Positions 10,201-19,612 of a stretch of DNA of 64,000 nt are shown here, one piece after another. Below the pieces are notes generated by a model. It was not told the DNA's origin and searched no databases. It was given only the letters and a program-made list of their open reading frames with translations. Location: assembly GCA_016706685.1 (NCBI GenBank), contig JADJJE010000014.1, positions 186,001-250,000 of the forward strand. The letters run 5' to 3'. Both the position numbers and the translations under genes were made by a program. The DNA comes from Sandaracinaceae bacterium (GTDB taxonomy: Bacteria; Myxococcota_A; Polyangia; Polyangiales; Houyiibacteriaceae). Each line of letters begins with the position of its first letter. The first letter of the stretch is position 1.

Positions 10201-10441
10201 ACATCTGGTCGATGTTGTCCACGCCGCCGGCCGCGGTCTCGAGCGGGACGGTGACCAGCTGCTCCACCTCTTCGGCCGACGCACCGGGCACGAGGGTGAT
10301 GACCTGACACCAGCCCGTGGGCACGGCCGGGATGGACTCCCGGGTCATGTCCTTGAGCACCATCCCGCCCATGATCAGGCTGAAGATGGAGAGCAGGTTG
10401 ACCAGGACGGGCTGCTTGACCGAGAAGCTGGCGATGCTCAC
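7283..10441 (-). CDS. RND-family efflux permease (AcrB/MexB-like)
   Basis: A 1052-residue inner-membrane RND transporter, standard length for the HAE-1/AcrB group. It has an N-terminal membrane segment, two large periplasmic loops and the TM4 motif GVVVDDAIIIIENI, with the paired Asp residues expected of the proton relay. A second block of membrane helices lies in the last 250 residues. The start is a GTG whose bases overlap the stop of the membrane fusion protein gene (GTGA), indicating translational coupling. No TolC-like outer-membrane factor is present in the window, so the pump must borrow one. The next gene on the strand is the PhoB-type regulator. Confidence 0.9.
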   Translation of the reverse strand: MSIASFSVKQPVLVNLLSIFSLIMGGMVLKDMTRESIPAVPTGWCQVITLVPGASAEEVEQLVTVPLETAAGGVDNIDQMFSTSREGLSSIFIQFEPTVEDVGRAVIEVSNQTGRVELPDLAEEPIVREFKVTVPTLALAIRGDVPERVLREVALDLVQDLEQIEGIAEVGEFGVREREVRVEVDPDRTSAYGVPITAVADALGTRAFNIPAGTIESPTDTRLVRGMTRAATAAEIANVVVRPDPVGGAVHVGDVADITEGFADPRISGRVNGEPATVLMLRKDAVSDSLEISENVRALLDEQRAGLPEGVTIEVFGDAAPEVRRSLETLYSNAATGLLLVIGLLWYFVGFRNAAMAALGIPVALAGALIGMQMMGITINVISLLALILCLGVVVDDAIIIIENIYRHMEEGMPRRQAAILGTEEVMWPVIASTATTCAAFLPLLMMTGVLGEFFSIIPKVVILALVASLVEALLALPSHMADFASLPIKKPEVANVQRPETRWERAGRRVTAAYRASLEGALRFRWTVIIVAYGLAVGLVMWAVKTKDVVLFTDGDVDMFDVRVELPTSATREQTDAVIQEIERRLLALESPDVEATVAVRGITRNAMGAVNGDNVGMVTTYMKPAEQRSGMLAGRELMGRANRLFDDLVGPSSMEIVEHRPGPPRGAPVAVRVFGEDLDQLVELNEAVQVELRQIPGVTTMQDNWDLGRPELQVVVDEDRAALHMLTAPMITGWLARAFGSTAVATARDGRDEVDVFVRLDESVRRDPSRIETLEVPTPTGSLVALRELAEVREARGPQFIQRHDQQRMVATYAQIDETATSSQDVNAALQTRLAPLIAGNPDVQIEYGGQYEETAESIDSLMGAFVIALLLVYTILATQFQSFSQPMIVMSAIPLSFIGVTIGFFVTNSPIGMIALVGVVGLAGMVVNDSLVMVDFINERRRAGGPLHDAVVESAILRLRPIFLTTITTVAGLLPLAMSGAASPLLSPMANAICWGLSFATVLTLVLIPCLYLAFDDLGRTVGRWFRPFTRWATDPGGAIDEERDAPEH

Positions 10442-11595
10442 GGTGGGGCGGGCTCCGCCTCGCGGGGCCGCTCGACCGTGGCAGCCGCGCCGTTTGCCTG
10501 TGCCTCGGGCACCACGTTGACGGCGCCGTCCGGGACCACGCGCTCGAGCCCGGCCACGATGATGTCCTGCCCCACGGTCACGCCGCTGTTGAGGATGGCG
10601 CGGCCGTCTTGGCGTGAGACCACGACCACGGCGCGACGGCGCGCGACGCCATTCTCCACCTGATAGACGTGCTCGCGCCCGAAGCGCTCGAACAGCGCGG
10701 CGGTGGGCACCGCGAGTCCAGGCGTTTCGGGCCCCGTGGTCACGGCCACACGCGCCATCAACCCGGGTCGCAGCCTGCCTTCGGGGTCCAGGATCTCCAC
10801 GTCCACCGGTAGGCGCCGCGTGCGCGAGTCCACCACCTCGGACACGCGCAGCACGCGCCCGGTGAAGACCTCGTCGCCGCGCGCGAAGACCGTCACGGAC
10901 GCCGCAGCCCCGGCCTGCACGTCGAGGGCGTCGCGCGGGTCCAGTAGCACGCGCGCCTCGAGCCGCTCCGTGTCCACCAGCATGAACATGGGCGCGCCCG
11001 GAGCCACGAACTCACCCTGCTCCACCACCCGCTCGACGATGGTGCCCGCGAAGGGCGCGCGCAGCACCGCCTCGGTGAGCCCGCGGCTCGTCAGCCTGCG
11101 CTGCGCCTGGGCCTGCTGCACCACGGCCTCGGCGAGACGCACCGCGTCGCGCGCCCGGTCCAGCTGCTGGGTGGCCACGCTGCCCTGTGCCGCGAGGCGC
11201 TCGGCCAGGTCGCGCTCACGGGTGGCCTGGGCCAGGTTCGCCTCGGCCTGGGCAATGCCCGCGTCCGCTGCGCCCACCGCCGCCGCCGTGCGACCAGTGT
11301 CGAGACGCGCGAGCACGTCGTTCAGCCCCACGCGCTGGCCGCGCTCCACCAGCAGCGCGACCACGCGCCCGGGCACCTCGGCGCGCAGCGTGGCCGTCCG
11401 CTGGCCGCGGATCTCGGCGGTGCCGGCGCTCGAGGGCGTCTGCATCACGCTCTCCACGCGGCCCACGCGGACGGGCGGGGGGGGTGGGGTTGCCGCGGGG
11501 GGAGCCTCTTCGGTGCAACCCACCACGCCGAGCATGCCCAAGAGGACGGCAGCGCGCGCTGTGAGTGAGGCCCGGGGGGGGAGAAAGGCACACAT
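10438..11595 (-). CDS. RND periplasmic membrane fusion lipoprotein (AcrA/MexA-like)
   Basis: A 385-residue adaptor subunit for the RND pump. A lipoprotein signal ends at VVGC with C27 as the predicted lipidated residue. It is followed by a proline-rich linker, a split lipoyl/biotinyl domain (VPGRVVALLVERGQRV ... LRAPFAGTIVERVVEQGEFV), an alpha-helical hairpin in between, and the beta-barrel segment. The longer open frame upstream runs antisense through other genes, so the ATG at 11595 just before the signal peptide is chosen. It is the first gene of the efflux block and diverges from the inositol-monophosphatase-like gene across 69 bp. Confidence 0.87.
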   Translation of the reverse strand: MCAFLPPRASLTARAAVLLGMLGVVGCTEEAPPAATPPPPPVRVGRVESVMQTPSSAGTAEIRGQRTATLRAEVPGRVVALLVERGQRVGLNDVLARLDTGRTAAAVGAADAGIAQAEANLAQATRERDLAERLAAQGSVATQQLDRARDAVRLAEAVVQQAQAQRRLTSRGLTEAVLRAPFAGTIVERVVEQGEFVAPGAPMFMLVDTERLEARVLLDPRDALDVQAGAAASVTVFARGDEVFTGRVLRVSEVVDSRTRRLPVDVEILDPEGRLRPGLMARVAVTTGPETPGLAVPTAALFERFGREHVYQVENGVARRRAVVVVSRQDGRAILNSGVTVGQDIIVAGLERVVPDGAVNVVPEAQANGAAATVERPREAEPAPP

Positions 11596-11664
11596 CGCCG
11601 CACAGCCTGAGACTGATAGGACTACAATGCAATCCTCCTCGCACCTGCTACAGCAAACCGACCG

Positions 11665-12468
11665 ATGCCCCACGATATCCAGCACGCCATGCGGGTCGCC
11701 CAGGCCGCCGCCCTCGACGTGGGTCCCTACTTGCTCGAGGGCTTCCGCGCCGACACCCAGGTGCGCCTCAAGGGGCCCATCGACCTGGTCACCGAGTACG
11801 ACATCGAGGCAGAGCGGCGCTTGCGGGAGGCGCTCTCTAGCGCGCTGCCGTACCGCATCGTGGGCGAGGAGGCCGGCGCGAGCGGGGACGCCAGCGGGGG
11901 CGCCGTCTGGTACGTGGACCCCATCGACGGCACCACGAACTTCGCGCACGGGCACCCCTTCTTCTGCATCAGCCTCGGCCTCTTCAGCGAAGCAGGCGAG
12001 GGGTTGGTGGGCGTCGTGCACGCGCCGGCGCTGGGTGTCACCTGGGTGGGTGGTCGGGGCCACGGCGTCACCCGCAACGGCGTGGCCGTGCGTGTGTCTA
12101 CGCGGGACACGCTGGACACCGCGCTGTGCGCCACGGGCTTCCCCTATGACCGCCGCGAGAACGACGACGACAACCTGCGCGAGGTGCGGGCCGTGCTGAA
12201 GCGGGTACGCGGCATCCGGCGATGCGGCTCGGCGGCCTTGGACCTGGCGCTGGTGGCGGACGGCACCTACGACGCTTACTGGGAGCAGCGGCTCGGCGTG
12301 TGGGACATGGCGGCCGGCGCGGTGCTGGTGGAGGCGGCGGGGGGGCGCCTGAGCGACTACGACGGTGGTCCTGCCGACGTCCGCAAGGGGCGTGTGGTGG
12401 CCAGCAATGGTCTGGTGCACGACCCCCTCGTCGAGCTCCTCACGGCGGCGCGCGCTCCGCTCGGCTGA
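11665..12468 (+). CDS. inositol monophosphatase-family phosphatase
   Basis: A 267-residue Mg2+/Li+-sensitive phosphatase of the IMPase/SuhB superfamily. Metal-binding motifs are in place: GEEAG at 67-71, DPIDGTTNF at 85-93 and WDMAAGA from residue 213. Substrates in the family include inositol-1-phosphate, histidinol phosphate and 3'-phosphoadenosine 5'-phosphate, and the sequence alone does not choose between them. The ATG at 11665 has no evident ribosome-binding site. It diverges from the efflux operon and is followed 55 nt later by an unrelated membrane protein gene. Confidence 0.85.
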   Translation: MPHDIQHAMRVAQAAALDVGPYLLEGFRADTQVRLKGPIDLVTEYDIEAERRLREALSSALPYRIVGEEAGASGDASGGAVWYVDPIDGTTNFAHGHPFFCISLGLFSEAGEGLVGVVHAPALGVTWVGGRGHGVTRNGVAVRVSTRDTLDTALCATGFPYDRRENDDDNLREVRAVLKRVRGIRRCGSAALDLALVADGTYDAYWEQRLGVWDMAAGAVLVEAAGGRLSDYDGGPADVRKGRVVASNGLVHDPLVELLTAARAPLG

Positions 12469-12523
12469 GGCCCTGCGGCCGCGCGGCTTCGCGAACGCGT
12501 GCTTCTTCGCTACCCTCGCGCTC

Positions 12524-13450
12524 GTGCAGCCGCCCTTCCCACCGCCTCCCCCCTCGCCGCATGGCCCCGGCCCGTCACCGCAGCAGGGCGTCCCGCGGCC
12601 GCCGCCCGGTTCGGGTGGCCTGGCCAACAACAAGATGATGGTGGGCGCCGTCGCGGGGTGCGGCTGCCTGGGCCTGCTGATGGTCGCGGGCGTGATGATC
12701 ACCATGGTCCTCATGCGGCGCCCGACGGCCCAGGACCCATCGCTGACCACGGGTCCTGGTGGCGCGCCGCTGGCGGGGACCACGCCACCCACGCCGCCGC
12801 CCACGGCGCCGGGTACGACAGCTCCCGCGGGCGACACCCAGCAGGTGGCCGCCCAGTACCTCATCGCCCTCGGCGAGAGCACGCTGGCTGCAGCACGCGG
12901 CGAGTACGGGGACGAGCGCTTCGGGTCGCCGCACGGGTCCGCCATTCCGAACGTGGTCGCGCTCGGCGCTGCGCCCGCGGTCCAGCTCGTGGTCGTCCGC
13001 CTCGGTGGCAGCGCCGGCAGCCAGCACGTGCGCACGTCGCTGGTGGCCTTCCCAGACGGACGCTTGCGCGCCGCCGAGGCCAAGCTGGGCGGACGTCCGT
13101 CGGGCGTCGCGTTCGAGGCCGGTGTGGGCCCCGAGCTGTTCGCGCTGATCACGAGCATCGGCGACGGCCTCCTGCAGCGCGGGCAGTGTCCCACGCTGCT
13201 GGCCATGCCGGAGCTCACGGGGCTGCCTCAGCCGCTGATCGCCGACCTGACGCGCGAGCTCGGCGAGTCCCGCAGCGAGTGCCAGGGGCTGCGGCCGTGG
13301 CCCGGCTTCCAGGACGCCTGGTCGCCCCGCGTGGACGGCATGCTGGTGATCGCGGAGGGCCCGAGCGGCCCGGTGTTGGTGGAGGCCGACCTGCGCCCCG
13401 TGCGCGGCATCCTGACGCCGTCGCACATCCGCGAGCCGCGCGCACGCTAG
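12524..13450 (+). CDS. proline-rich, single-pass membrane protein of unknown function
   Basis: Not recognised as a named family. With the GTG at 12524 the product is 308 residues. It has a proline-rich N-terminal tail (1-35), a glycine/cysteine-containing membrane segment (~39-64), a Thr/Pro-rich linker and a ~220-residue soluble domain with four cysteines. This order is common in myxobacterial envelope proteins. Earlier in-frame starts would overlap the phosphatase gene and add an Arg/Ser-rich segment unlike the rest. TACCCT lies 7 nt before the GTG, so a leaderless transcript is possible. The Ser/Thr kinase gene begins 79 nt downstream. Confidence 0.6.
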   Translation: MQPPFPPPPPSPHGPGPSPQQGVPRPPPGSGGLANNKMMVGAVAGCGCLGLLMVAGVMITMVLMRRPTAQDPSLTTGPGGAPLAGTTPPTPPPTAPGTTAPAGDTQQVAAQYLIALGESTLAAARGEYGDERFGSPHGSAIPNVVALGAAPAVQLVVVRLGGSAGSQHVRTSLVAFPDGRLRAAEAKLGGRPSGVAFEAGVGPELFALITSIGDGLLQRGQCPTLLAMPELTGLPQPLIADLTRELGESRSECQGLRPWPGFQDAWSPRVDGMLVIAEGPSGPVLVEADLRPVRGILTPSHIREPRAR

Positions 13451-13529
13451 GCCGTCCTGCATTGCGCGCTGACCTTGTCCACAGGGGGATCCGCGTTTTT
13501 TGCGGCCACTTTTTTGACCCTCTCCGCAG

Positions 13530-14510
13530 GTGTCGCCGATGGTACCGGCGATGTCGATGGAGCGAACCGAGCTAAGAGGCGCCCTTCTTTCCGGGATGTA
13601 CCGGGTCGGCGGATGCATTGGTGTGGGCGGGACGGGCATCGTCTTCGAAGCCCGGCGTGAGCGCGATGGCGCCATGCTGGTGGTGAAGACGCTGCGCCCG
13701 AAGTTCGCACACAACCCGGATCTCGTGACGCGACTCAAGCGCGAAGCCGAGGTGGCTCAGACGGTCTTTCACCCCGGCATCGTCCCGGTTCTGGATCACG
13801 GCCTGCTCCAGGACGGCTCGCCCTTCCTGGTGCTCAAGCGCCTCTATGGCGAGAGCCTGTCGCGCCTCCAGCGTCGCCTCGGGCCCCTGCCCGTCAGCGA
13901 GACCGCCGTCATCACCATGCGCGTCGCCTCCATCCTGCACGCCGTCCACTTGGCGGGGTACGTGCACCGCGACGTGAAGCCCGAGCACATCGTCTTGGAC
14001 CGCAACCGGCTCGGCGAGCTCGAGGTCGCGCTGCTGGACTTCGGTGTCTGTGCGGCCGGCACGGCGCCTCGTGACGAGCGTGAGCGTGAGCGCGGGCGCG
14101 TGTACGGCACGCCCACCTACGTGTCCCCCGAGCAGGCTTCCGGGAACCCCGACGTCGCCGCCGGCGCCGACCTCTACGGTCTGGGCGTGACCGTGTTCGA
14201 GCTGCTCACCGGCGAGGTGCCGTTCCGCGCGTCGGATGTCACCCAGCTGCTGCGCCGCATCATCAAGGAAGACGCGCCCCGCGTGTCGCTGCGGGCCCCC
14301 CACGCGGTGGGGGCCATGGACGACATCGTGGCGAAGCTGCTGCAGCGCGACCCGCAGCAACGCTTCCCGAGCGCGCGTGCCCTGGGCCGCGCTCTGACGC
14401 CGCTGGTGATCGACCGCGTGGCCGCCGAGCGCCGCCTGGCGAACGCGCTGCACGTTGGTGTGGCCACGCAGGATGGCAAGGTCACCCTGCAAGAGTCCGT
14501 CGCGGCCTGA
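13530..14510 (+). CDS. serine/threonine protein kinase, soluble
   Basis: A eukaryotic-like kinase of up to 326 residues. The glycine loop is GVGGTGIV (31-38), followed by the ATP-anchoring K53 (VVK), catalytic loop HRDVKPEH (146-153), DFG (170-172) and the APE-equivalent segment YVSPEQ. All catalytic residues are intact, so it should be active. It ends shortly after the kinase fold with no transmembrane helix or extracellular sensor, unlike PknB-type receptors. Candidate starts are the GTG at 13530 and ATGs at 13539, 13551 and 13557; none has a strong ribosome-binding site, and the kinase domain begins after all of them. Its stop faces that of dapE. Confidence 0.87.
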   Translation: MSPMVPAMSMERTELRGALLSGMYRVGGCIGVGGTGIVFEARRERDGAMLVVKTLRPKFAHNPDLVTRLKREAEVAQTVFHPGIVPVLDHGLLQDGSPFLVLKRLYGESLSRLQRRLGPLPVSETAVITMRVASILHAVHLAGYVHRDVKPEHIVLDRNRLGELEVALLDFGVCAAGTAPRDERERERGRVYGTPTYVSPEQASGNPDVAAGADLYGLGVTVFELLTGEVPFRASDVTQLLRRIIKEDAPRVSLRAPHAVGAMDDIVAKLLQRDPQQRFPSARALGRALTPLVIDRVAAERRLANALHVGVATQDGKVTLQESVAA

Positions 14511-14533
14511 GCGCGCCGCCAGCGCCGTGGCGC

Positions 14534-15610
<1,077 letters not shown>

Positions 15611-15731
15611 CGCGGCGCACGGTAGCAGCGCGCGCGGGGGCGTGCAGCGCGAGCCGTCGGACCGCCGTCGCCGTCCGGGCGGAACGAACCCGCTTGACCC
15701 TCCCGCTTCCTGAGCGAAGCATCGCGGCTCG

Positions 15732-16967
15732 ATGTCGGAAAAGCACTCCTCCTCCATCCGTGTGGCCCTGACCGCGCCCGTGCTCGTGGGCGCGCTCGGC
15801 TACTTCGTGGACATCTTCGACCTGCTCATCTTCCCGGTGACCAGCATGCCGAGCCTCACGGAGCTGGGCGTCACCGATGCACGTCAGATGCGCCACCTGC
15901 GGGAGGCCATCATGAACTGGCAGATGATCGGCATGCTGGTGGGCGGCATCTTCTGGGGCGTGTTGGGCGACAAGATCGGCCGGCGCAGCGTGCTGTTCGG
16001 GTCCATCTCGCTCTACTCGCTGGCCAACATCGCCAACGGCTTCGTGCAGGACGTCTCGACCTACCACTACATCCGCTTGATCGCGGGCTTCGGCTTGGCT
16101 GGCGAGCTTGGCGCTGCGATCACGTTGGTGAGCGAGACGCTGCCCAAGGAGGCGCGCGGCTACGGCACGGCCATCGTGGCCAGCGTGGGGGTGAGCGGCG
16201 CCATCTTCGCCGGGCTCATCGGGACGCACGTGTACTGGCGCACGGCCTACTTCATCGGCGGAGGCCTCGGCTTCGCGCTGCTGCTCCTGCGCGTGGGCTT
16301 CGGAGAGAGCACCATGTTCCAGCACACCAAGGAGGGCAGCGCGGTGCGGGGCAACTTCTTCGCGCTGCTCTGGCCCCGCGAGCGGCTCGGGCGCTACCTG
16401 AGCTGCATCCTCATCGGCGTCCCGCTCTGGTTCGGCGTGGGTATCCTCATCAACCTCTCGAGCGACCTGGCCGCCGAGCTCGGGGTGCAGGGCGCCGTCA
16501 AGCCCGCCACCGCGGTGGCCGTCTGTTATGCGGGCCTCACTCTCGGGGACTTCGCCTCGGGCGGTCTCAGCCAGGTGCTTCGCAGTCGACGGCGCGCGGT
16601 GGCGGTGTTCCTCGCCATGACGGCCACGTCCATCATCCTGTACTGCACGCTGCGCGGTCTCTCTGCGACCGGCTTCTACGTCATCTGTGGGTTGCTGGGC
16701 CTCTCGCTCGGCTACTGGGCCGTGTTCGTGACCATCGCCTCCGAGCAGTTCGGCACCAACTTGCGCGCCACGGCCACCACCACGGTGCCCAACTGGGTGC
16801 GCGGCGCGCTGGTCCCCATCACGTTCGCTTTCGAGGCGCTGCACGAGCGCGGGCTCACGCTGGTGCACAGCGCGCTCGTGCTGGGTCTCTCGCTGGTGGG
16901 GCTGGCCAGCGTCGCGCTCTACTTCTTGCCCGAGACGTTCGGCCGCGACCTCGACTTCGTGGAGTGA
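15732..16967 (+). CDS. major facilitator superfamily transporter
   Basis: A 411-residue polytopic membrane protein with about twelve hydrophobic segments. The MFS signature between TM2 and TM3 reads GVLGDKIGRRSVLFGS. Motifs such as GFGLAGELGAAITLVSETLP resemble the sugar/organic-acid porter branch, in which a Glu-containing helix follows the first signature. Substrate cannot be deduced. The gene diverges from dapE across 121 bp and converges on the amine-oxidase-like gene with 15 nt between stops. Confidence 0.82.
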   Translation: MSEKHSSSIRVALTAPVLVGALGYFVDIFDLLIFPVTSMPSLTELGVTDARQMRHLREAIMNWQMIGMLVGGIFWGVLGDKIGRRSVLFGSISLYSLANIANGFVQDVSTYHYIRLIAGFGLAGELGAAITLVSETLPKEARGYGTAIVASVGVSGAIFAGLIGTHVYWRTAYFIGGGLGFALLLLRVGFGESTMFQHTKEGSAVRGNFFALLWPRERLGRYLSCILIGVPLWFGVGILINLSSDLAAELGVQGAVKPATAVAVCYAGLTLGDFASGGLSQVLRSRRRAVAVFLAMTATSIILYCTLRGLSATGFYVICGLLGLSLGYWAVFVTIASEQFGTNLRATATTTVPNWVRGALVPITFAFEALHERGLTLVHSALVLGLSLVGLASVALYFLPETFGRDLDFVE

Positions 16968-16982
16968 CCGCGGCCCTCGCTG

Positions 16983-18689
16983 CTAGCCCGCGCGGTGCAG
17001 CTCGCGCAAGCGCGCGTGCGCCACGCGCCGGTGCTCGTGCTTGCGCAGGCCCTCCATGGACTGCGAGAAGTAGGCCGGCTGCGGGATGGTCAAGCGCTCG
17101 CCCAGGATGCGCTCGGCCAGCGGCGAGATCGCCAGCCCCAGGTCGCGGGCGATCTCGCATGCCACCAGCGCGCCCGACTCGGCCGCGCCCTCCATGAAGC
17201 CCTGCTTCTCGGTGGAGCCGTGCTCGCCGGCGAAGTGCATGTTGCGCACGCGCTTGCCCTCCTGGCCGAAGAAGTCGTACTGCCCTGGCTTGTAACAGAC
17301 GAACGCGCCCAGCGCGTACGGCATGGTGGGCCACGACATGCGCACGGCGCTGCCCGCGATGTAGGTGGCCGCCGTGCCCGGGTAGAGCGTGTCGATGTGC
17401 TGCAGGATCGCCCGTGCGCGGTCCTCGGTCTCGCCCTCGATGTTGAGGAGCCCCGGCGCGCCGCCCGCGTAGACCGTGAGGATGCCGCTGTCGCCGGCCT
17501 GTCCGATGGAGGTCTCCCAGGTCTGCCCGAACCCGAGCTCGCTGGTGGAGCTGCCCATGGTGCCGTGCGTGGTGCGCCACACGCGGCTGTCGAAGCCCAG
17601 CATGATCTTCGAGCAGGTGCCGTAGCCGATCTCCGCGATCAGCCGCGACTTCCAGTCCGGCATCTCGAGCTGGAAGTCCACGGCGCGCAAGGTGGTGAGC
17701 GGGTTGGCCAGCACGAGGTGGTCGCACTCCACCGACACGCGCGTGCCCCCTTGGTCGAAGTGCGCCGTGAACGTGCCGTCCGACCGCTCTTCGACCGCCA
17801 CCAGCACGTGCCCGAGGGCCACGCGCGCGGTCAGGCGCTCGTGGATGGCCTGGATGAACGTGTCGTTGCCCAGGTGAGTGTGATAGCGCTCGTCGGAGTC
17901 GCCGAAGATGCGGAAGTGATCCGTGCTGGCGTAGTCGATCAGGTAGTGCAGGTTGAGCGCGCTCTGGTCGTTGCACTCGAGCCCGTACTCGGCCGCGTAG
18001 GCGGTATCGAGCAGCGAGCGAACCAGCGTGTCGTCCACGTTGGTGGCCAGCCACTCCGACAGGGGCATGTGGTTGAGGCGCTCGTAGCGGTCGGCGTTGG
18101 CCTCCTCTTCGAGGCCCTCCATCTCGGCGGCCAGCTTCTGCGCCGTGGGCCGGAAGCGCTCGAACACCTCCTCGGTGGGCACGTGGCGGCCCTCGAAGTA
18201 CCAGGTCTCGCCCTCGCGCAGCCCGGCCATGGCCTCGGAGCGGTCGTCGAGCGCGATGCTGAACTCCGCAGCCAGTGCGTGCATCACGCGGTCGCCCGTG
18301 TCGATCAGCTCGCCGCCCAGCTCACACACCTGGTCGTTGGGGAAGTGACCGCGCAGCGAGTGCATGCGCCCACCCACGCGCCGGGTCGCCTCGAAGACCT
18401 GCGGGCGCAGCCCGAGCGCCTCGAGCTGAAGCGCACAGTGCAGGCCGGCCATGCCTGCGCCCACCACCACGATGCGCGGGTCTCCTCCGCGCGGCAGCGT
18501 GGACCGGCCTCCGCAGCCCGCGAGCGCAGAGCCCGCGGCGAGGGTCCCGAGCGTGGCCATGGAGCCCTCGATGAAGCGCCTGCGGCTCATCGGCAGCGAC
18601 GCCAGCGGGAGCTCGCGCGGGGCAGTCTGATCGCGCAGGCCGTGGGCCAGCGCAGCGCGTACGCGCATCATCAACTTCGAACGTGGCAT
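16983..18689 (-). CDS. Tat-exported FAD-dependent amine oxidase-family lipoprotein
   Basis: A 568-residue flavoprotein of the monoamine oxidase/NAD(P)-binding Rossmann family. The N-terminus carries a twin-arginine signal (SRRRFIEG, 35-42) followed by a lipobox ending at C59 (LAGC). A folded, flavin-loaded enzyme is therefore probably exported and membrane-anchored. The dinucleotide-binding motif VVVGAGMAG is at 74-82, and the flavin-binding GGRMHSL follows near 106. C-terminal HFAGEHGSTEKQGFMEGA is the second FAD-contact motif of the family. AGGAGA lies 6 nt before the ATG at 18689, which settles the start. The amine or polyamine substrate is unknown. Confidence 0.83.
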   Translation of the reverse strand: MPRSKLMMRVRAALAHGLRDQTAPRELPLASLPMSRRRFIEGSMATLGTLAAGSALAGCGGRSTLPRGGDPRIVVVGAGMAGLHCALQLEALGLRPQVFEATRRVGGRMHSLRGHFPNDQVCELGGELIDTGDRVMHALAAEFSIALDDRSEAMAGLREGETWYFEGRHVPTEEVFERFRPTAQKLAAEMEGLEEEANADRYERLNHMPLSEWLATNVDDTLVRSLLDTAYAAEYGLECNDQSALNLHYLIDYASTDHFRIFGDSDERYHTHLGNDTFIQAIHERLTARVALGHVLVAVEERSDGTFTAHFDQGGTRVSVECDHLVLANPLTTLRAVDFQLEMPDWKSRLIAEIGYGTCSKIMLGFDSRVWRTTHGTMGSSTSELGFGQTWETSIGQAGDSGILTVYAGGAPGLLNIEGETEDRARAILQHIDTLYPGTAATYIAGSAVRMSWPTMPYALGAFVCYKPGQYDFFGQEGKRVRNMHFAGEHGSTEKQGFMEGAAESGALVACEIARDLGLAISPLAERILGERLTIPQPAYFSQSMEGLRKHEHRRVAHARLRELHRAG

Positions 18690-18800
18690 CGGGCGTCTCC
18701 TGTCCTCGGTGAGTCGGCGGGTCGTCCCCAGGGGACGCGCCTCGTGCAGCGTACACGTGATCCCCACATTTCTTCCCTCCAATCACGTGCGCCCGCTCGG

Positions 18801-19517
18801 TCACGCGGGCAGGGGCAGCGGGCGGGGCGCCCGCAGCATGTAGTGCAGCGCGCCACGCAGGCGCGCCTTCGCGTCCACGTCCACCACCGCGCCATGCGCC
18901 ATGACCAGCCGAGTGAAGTCGAGCGCGAGCACTTGCTCCAGGCTCGCGCGGGCGGCCTCGCGGTCCCGCGTCAGGAGGCGCAGCGCGCGGCTCTGCGCAA
19001 GGACGCGGTGCGCCCCGACCATGCGCAGGATCAGCCCCGTCAGCAGCCCCTCGGGCGCGAGCACGTGGAACACGAGGTCCGTCACCACCAGGGTGCGCGA
19101 CGCCGCATGGAAGAAGACCGTCTCGCCCATCGCCGGGACGCCGTCGAGGAGGACGCCCTGCACCCCGCTCGGGAGATCCGCCGGCAGCACGCTGTGGGGC
19201 GGCACGGCGCGGCCGAGCCTCGCCAGCTTCGCGGGGAGGCCGCTCGGCAGGAGCACCCGTGCGGACGGCCAGCGCACGGCGGCCTCTCCCACGAACAGGT
19301 GGTGCAGGTTGCTGGGAGCGACGATGTGCGAGATGGGCCCCAGCGCGTCCACGCGCGCGGCGAGGGCGTCGTCGATCCGAAGCGGCGAGATCATCAGAAG
19401 GCTGCCGTCATCGAGGCGCAGTAGCGTGGTGCGCACAGGCAGGTAGAAGCCAGCGTGGATGCGCAGGGTGCTCTCGAGGGTGTGGACACCCTCCGCGAGG
19501 GTGACGAGCTGGGTCAT
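18801..19517 (-). CDS. DUF4336 protein (metallo-beta-lactamase-fold relative)
   Basis: A 238-residue protein recognisable as DUF4336, a family related to metallo-beta-lactamase-fold hydrolases. Segments such as LLMISPL, HIVAPSNLHHLFVGEA and LVVTDLVFHV correspond to the fold's core strands. The canonical HxHxDH zinc cluster is reduced to NLHH, so catalysis is uncertain. The ATG at 19517 is chosen because upstream sequence belongs to the shared promoter region. It diverges from a MarR-family regulator, and its candidate -35 element overlaps a perfect palindrome, which suggests repression by that regulator. Confidence 0.72.
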   Translation of the reverse strand: MTQLVTLAEGVHTLESTLRIHAGFYLPVRTTLLRLDDGSLLMISPLRIDDALAARVDALGPISHIVAPSNLHHLFVGEAAVRWPSARVLLPSGLPAKLARLGRAVPPHSVLPADLPSGVQGVLLDGVPAMGETVFFHAASRTLVVTDLVFHVLAPEGLLTGLILRMVGAHRVLAQSRALRLLTRDREAARASLEQVLALDFTRLVMAHGAVVDVDAKARLRGALHYMLRAPRPLPLPA

Positions 19518-19542
19518 GGTCTGCTCCGGAGTGGGAGCGGAT

Positions 19543-19584
19543 AGTAAAGCGCCATTGACCATTGTCGTCAAGTGCAGTTGACGA
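19543..19584. promoter_or_regulatory. MarR-type operator palindrome overlapping the DUF4336 promoter
   Basis: TCGTCAA (19565-19571) and TTGACGA (19578-19584) form a perfect 7-bp inverted repeat around six bases, and another TTGAC half-site lies at 19555-19559. On the minus strand TTGACG (19571-19566) and TTTACT (19548-19543) are 17 bp apart and make a good promoter for the DUF4336 gene. The palindrome covers its -35 box, a standard position for repression. Confidence 0.6.
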
Positions 19585-19612
19585 AGAGTCGAAGCAACGT
19601 CATCGTCTGTGC

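Noticed and set aside
7964..10663. 899-codon open frame opposite the RND permease
   Set aside because: His/Arg/Gly-rich antisense shadow of a GC-rich gene; the permease on the other strand has all family motifs. The same holds for long antisense frames opposite the helicase, polA, CYP51, rseP and others.
13488..13512. CCGC-T-run-GCGG as a terminator after the proline-rich membrane protein gene
   Set aside because: The stem is only four base pairs and the T-run is in the loop rather than after it; not convincing.
18801..19517. Calling the DUF4336 protein a beta-lactamase
   Set aside because: The fold is related, but the HxHxDH zinc cluster needed for lactamase activity is not present.
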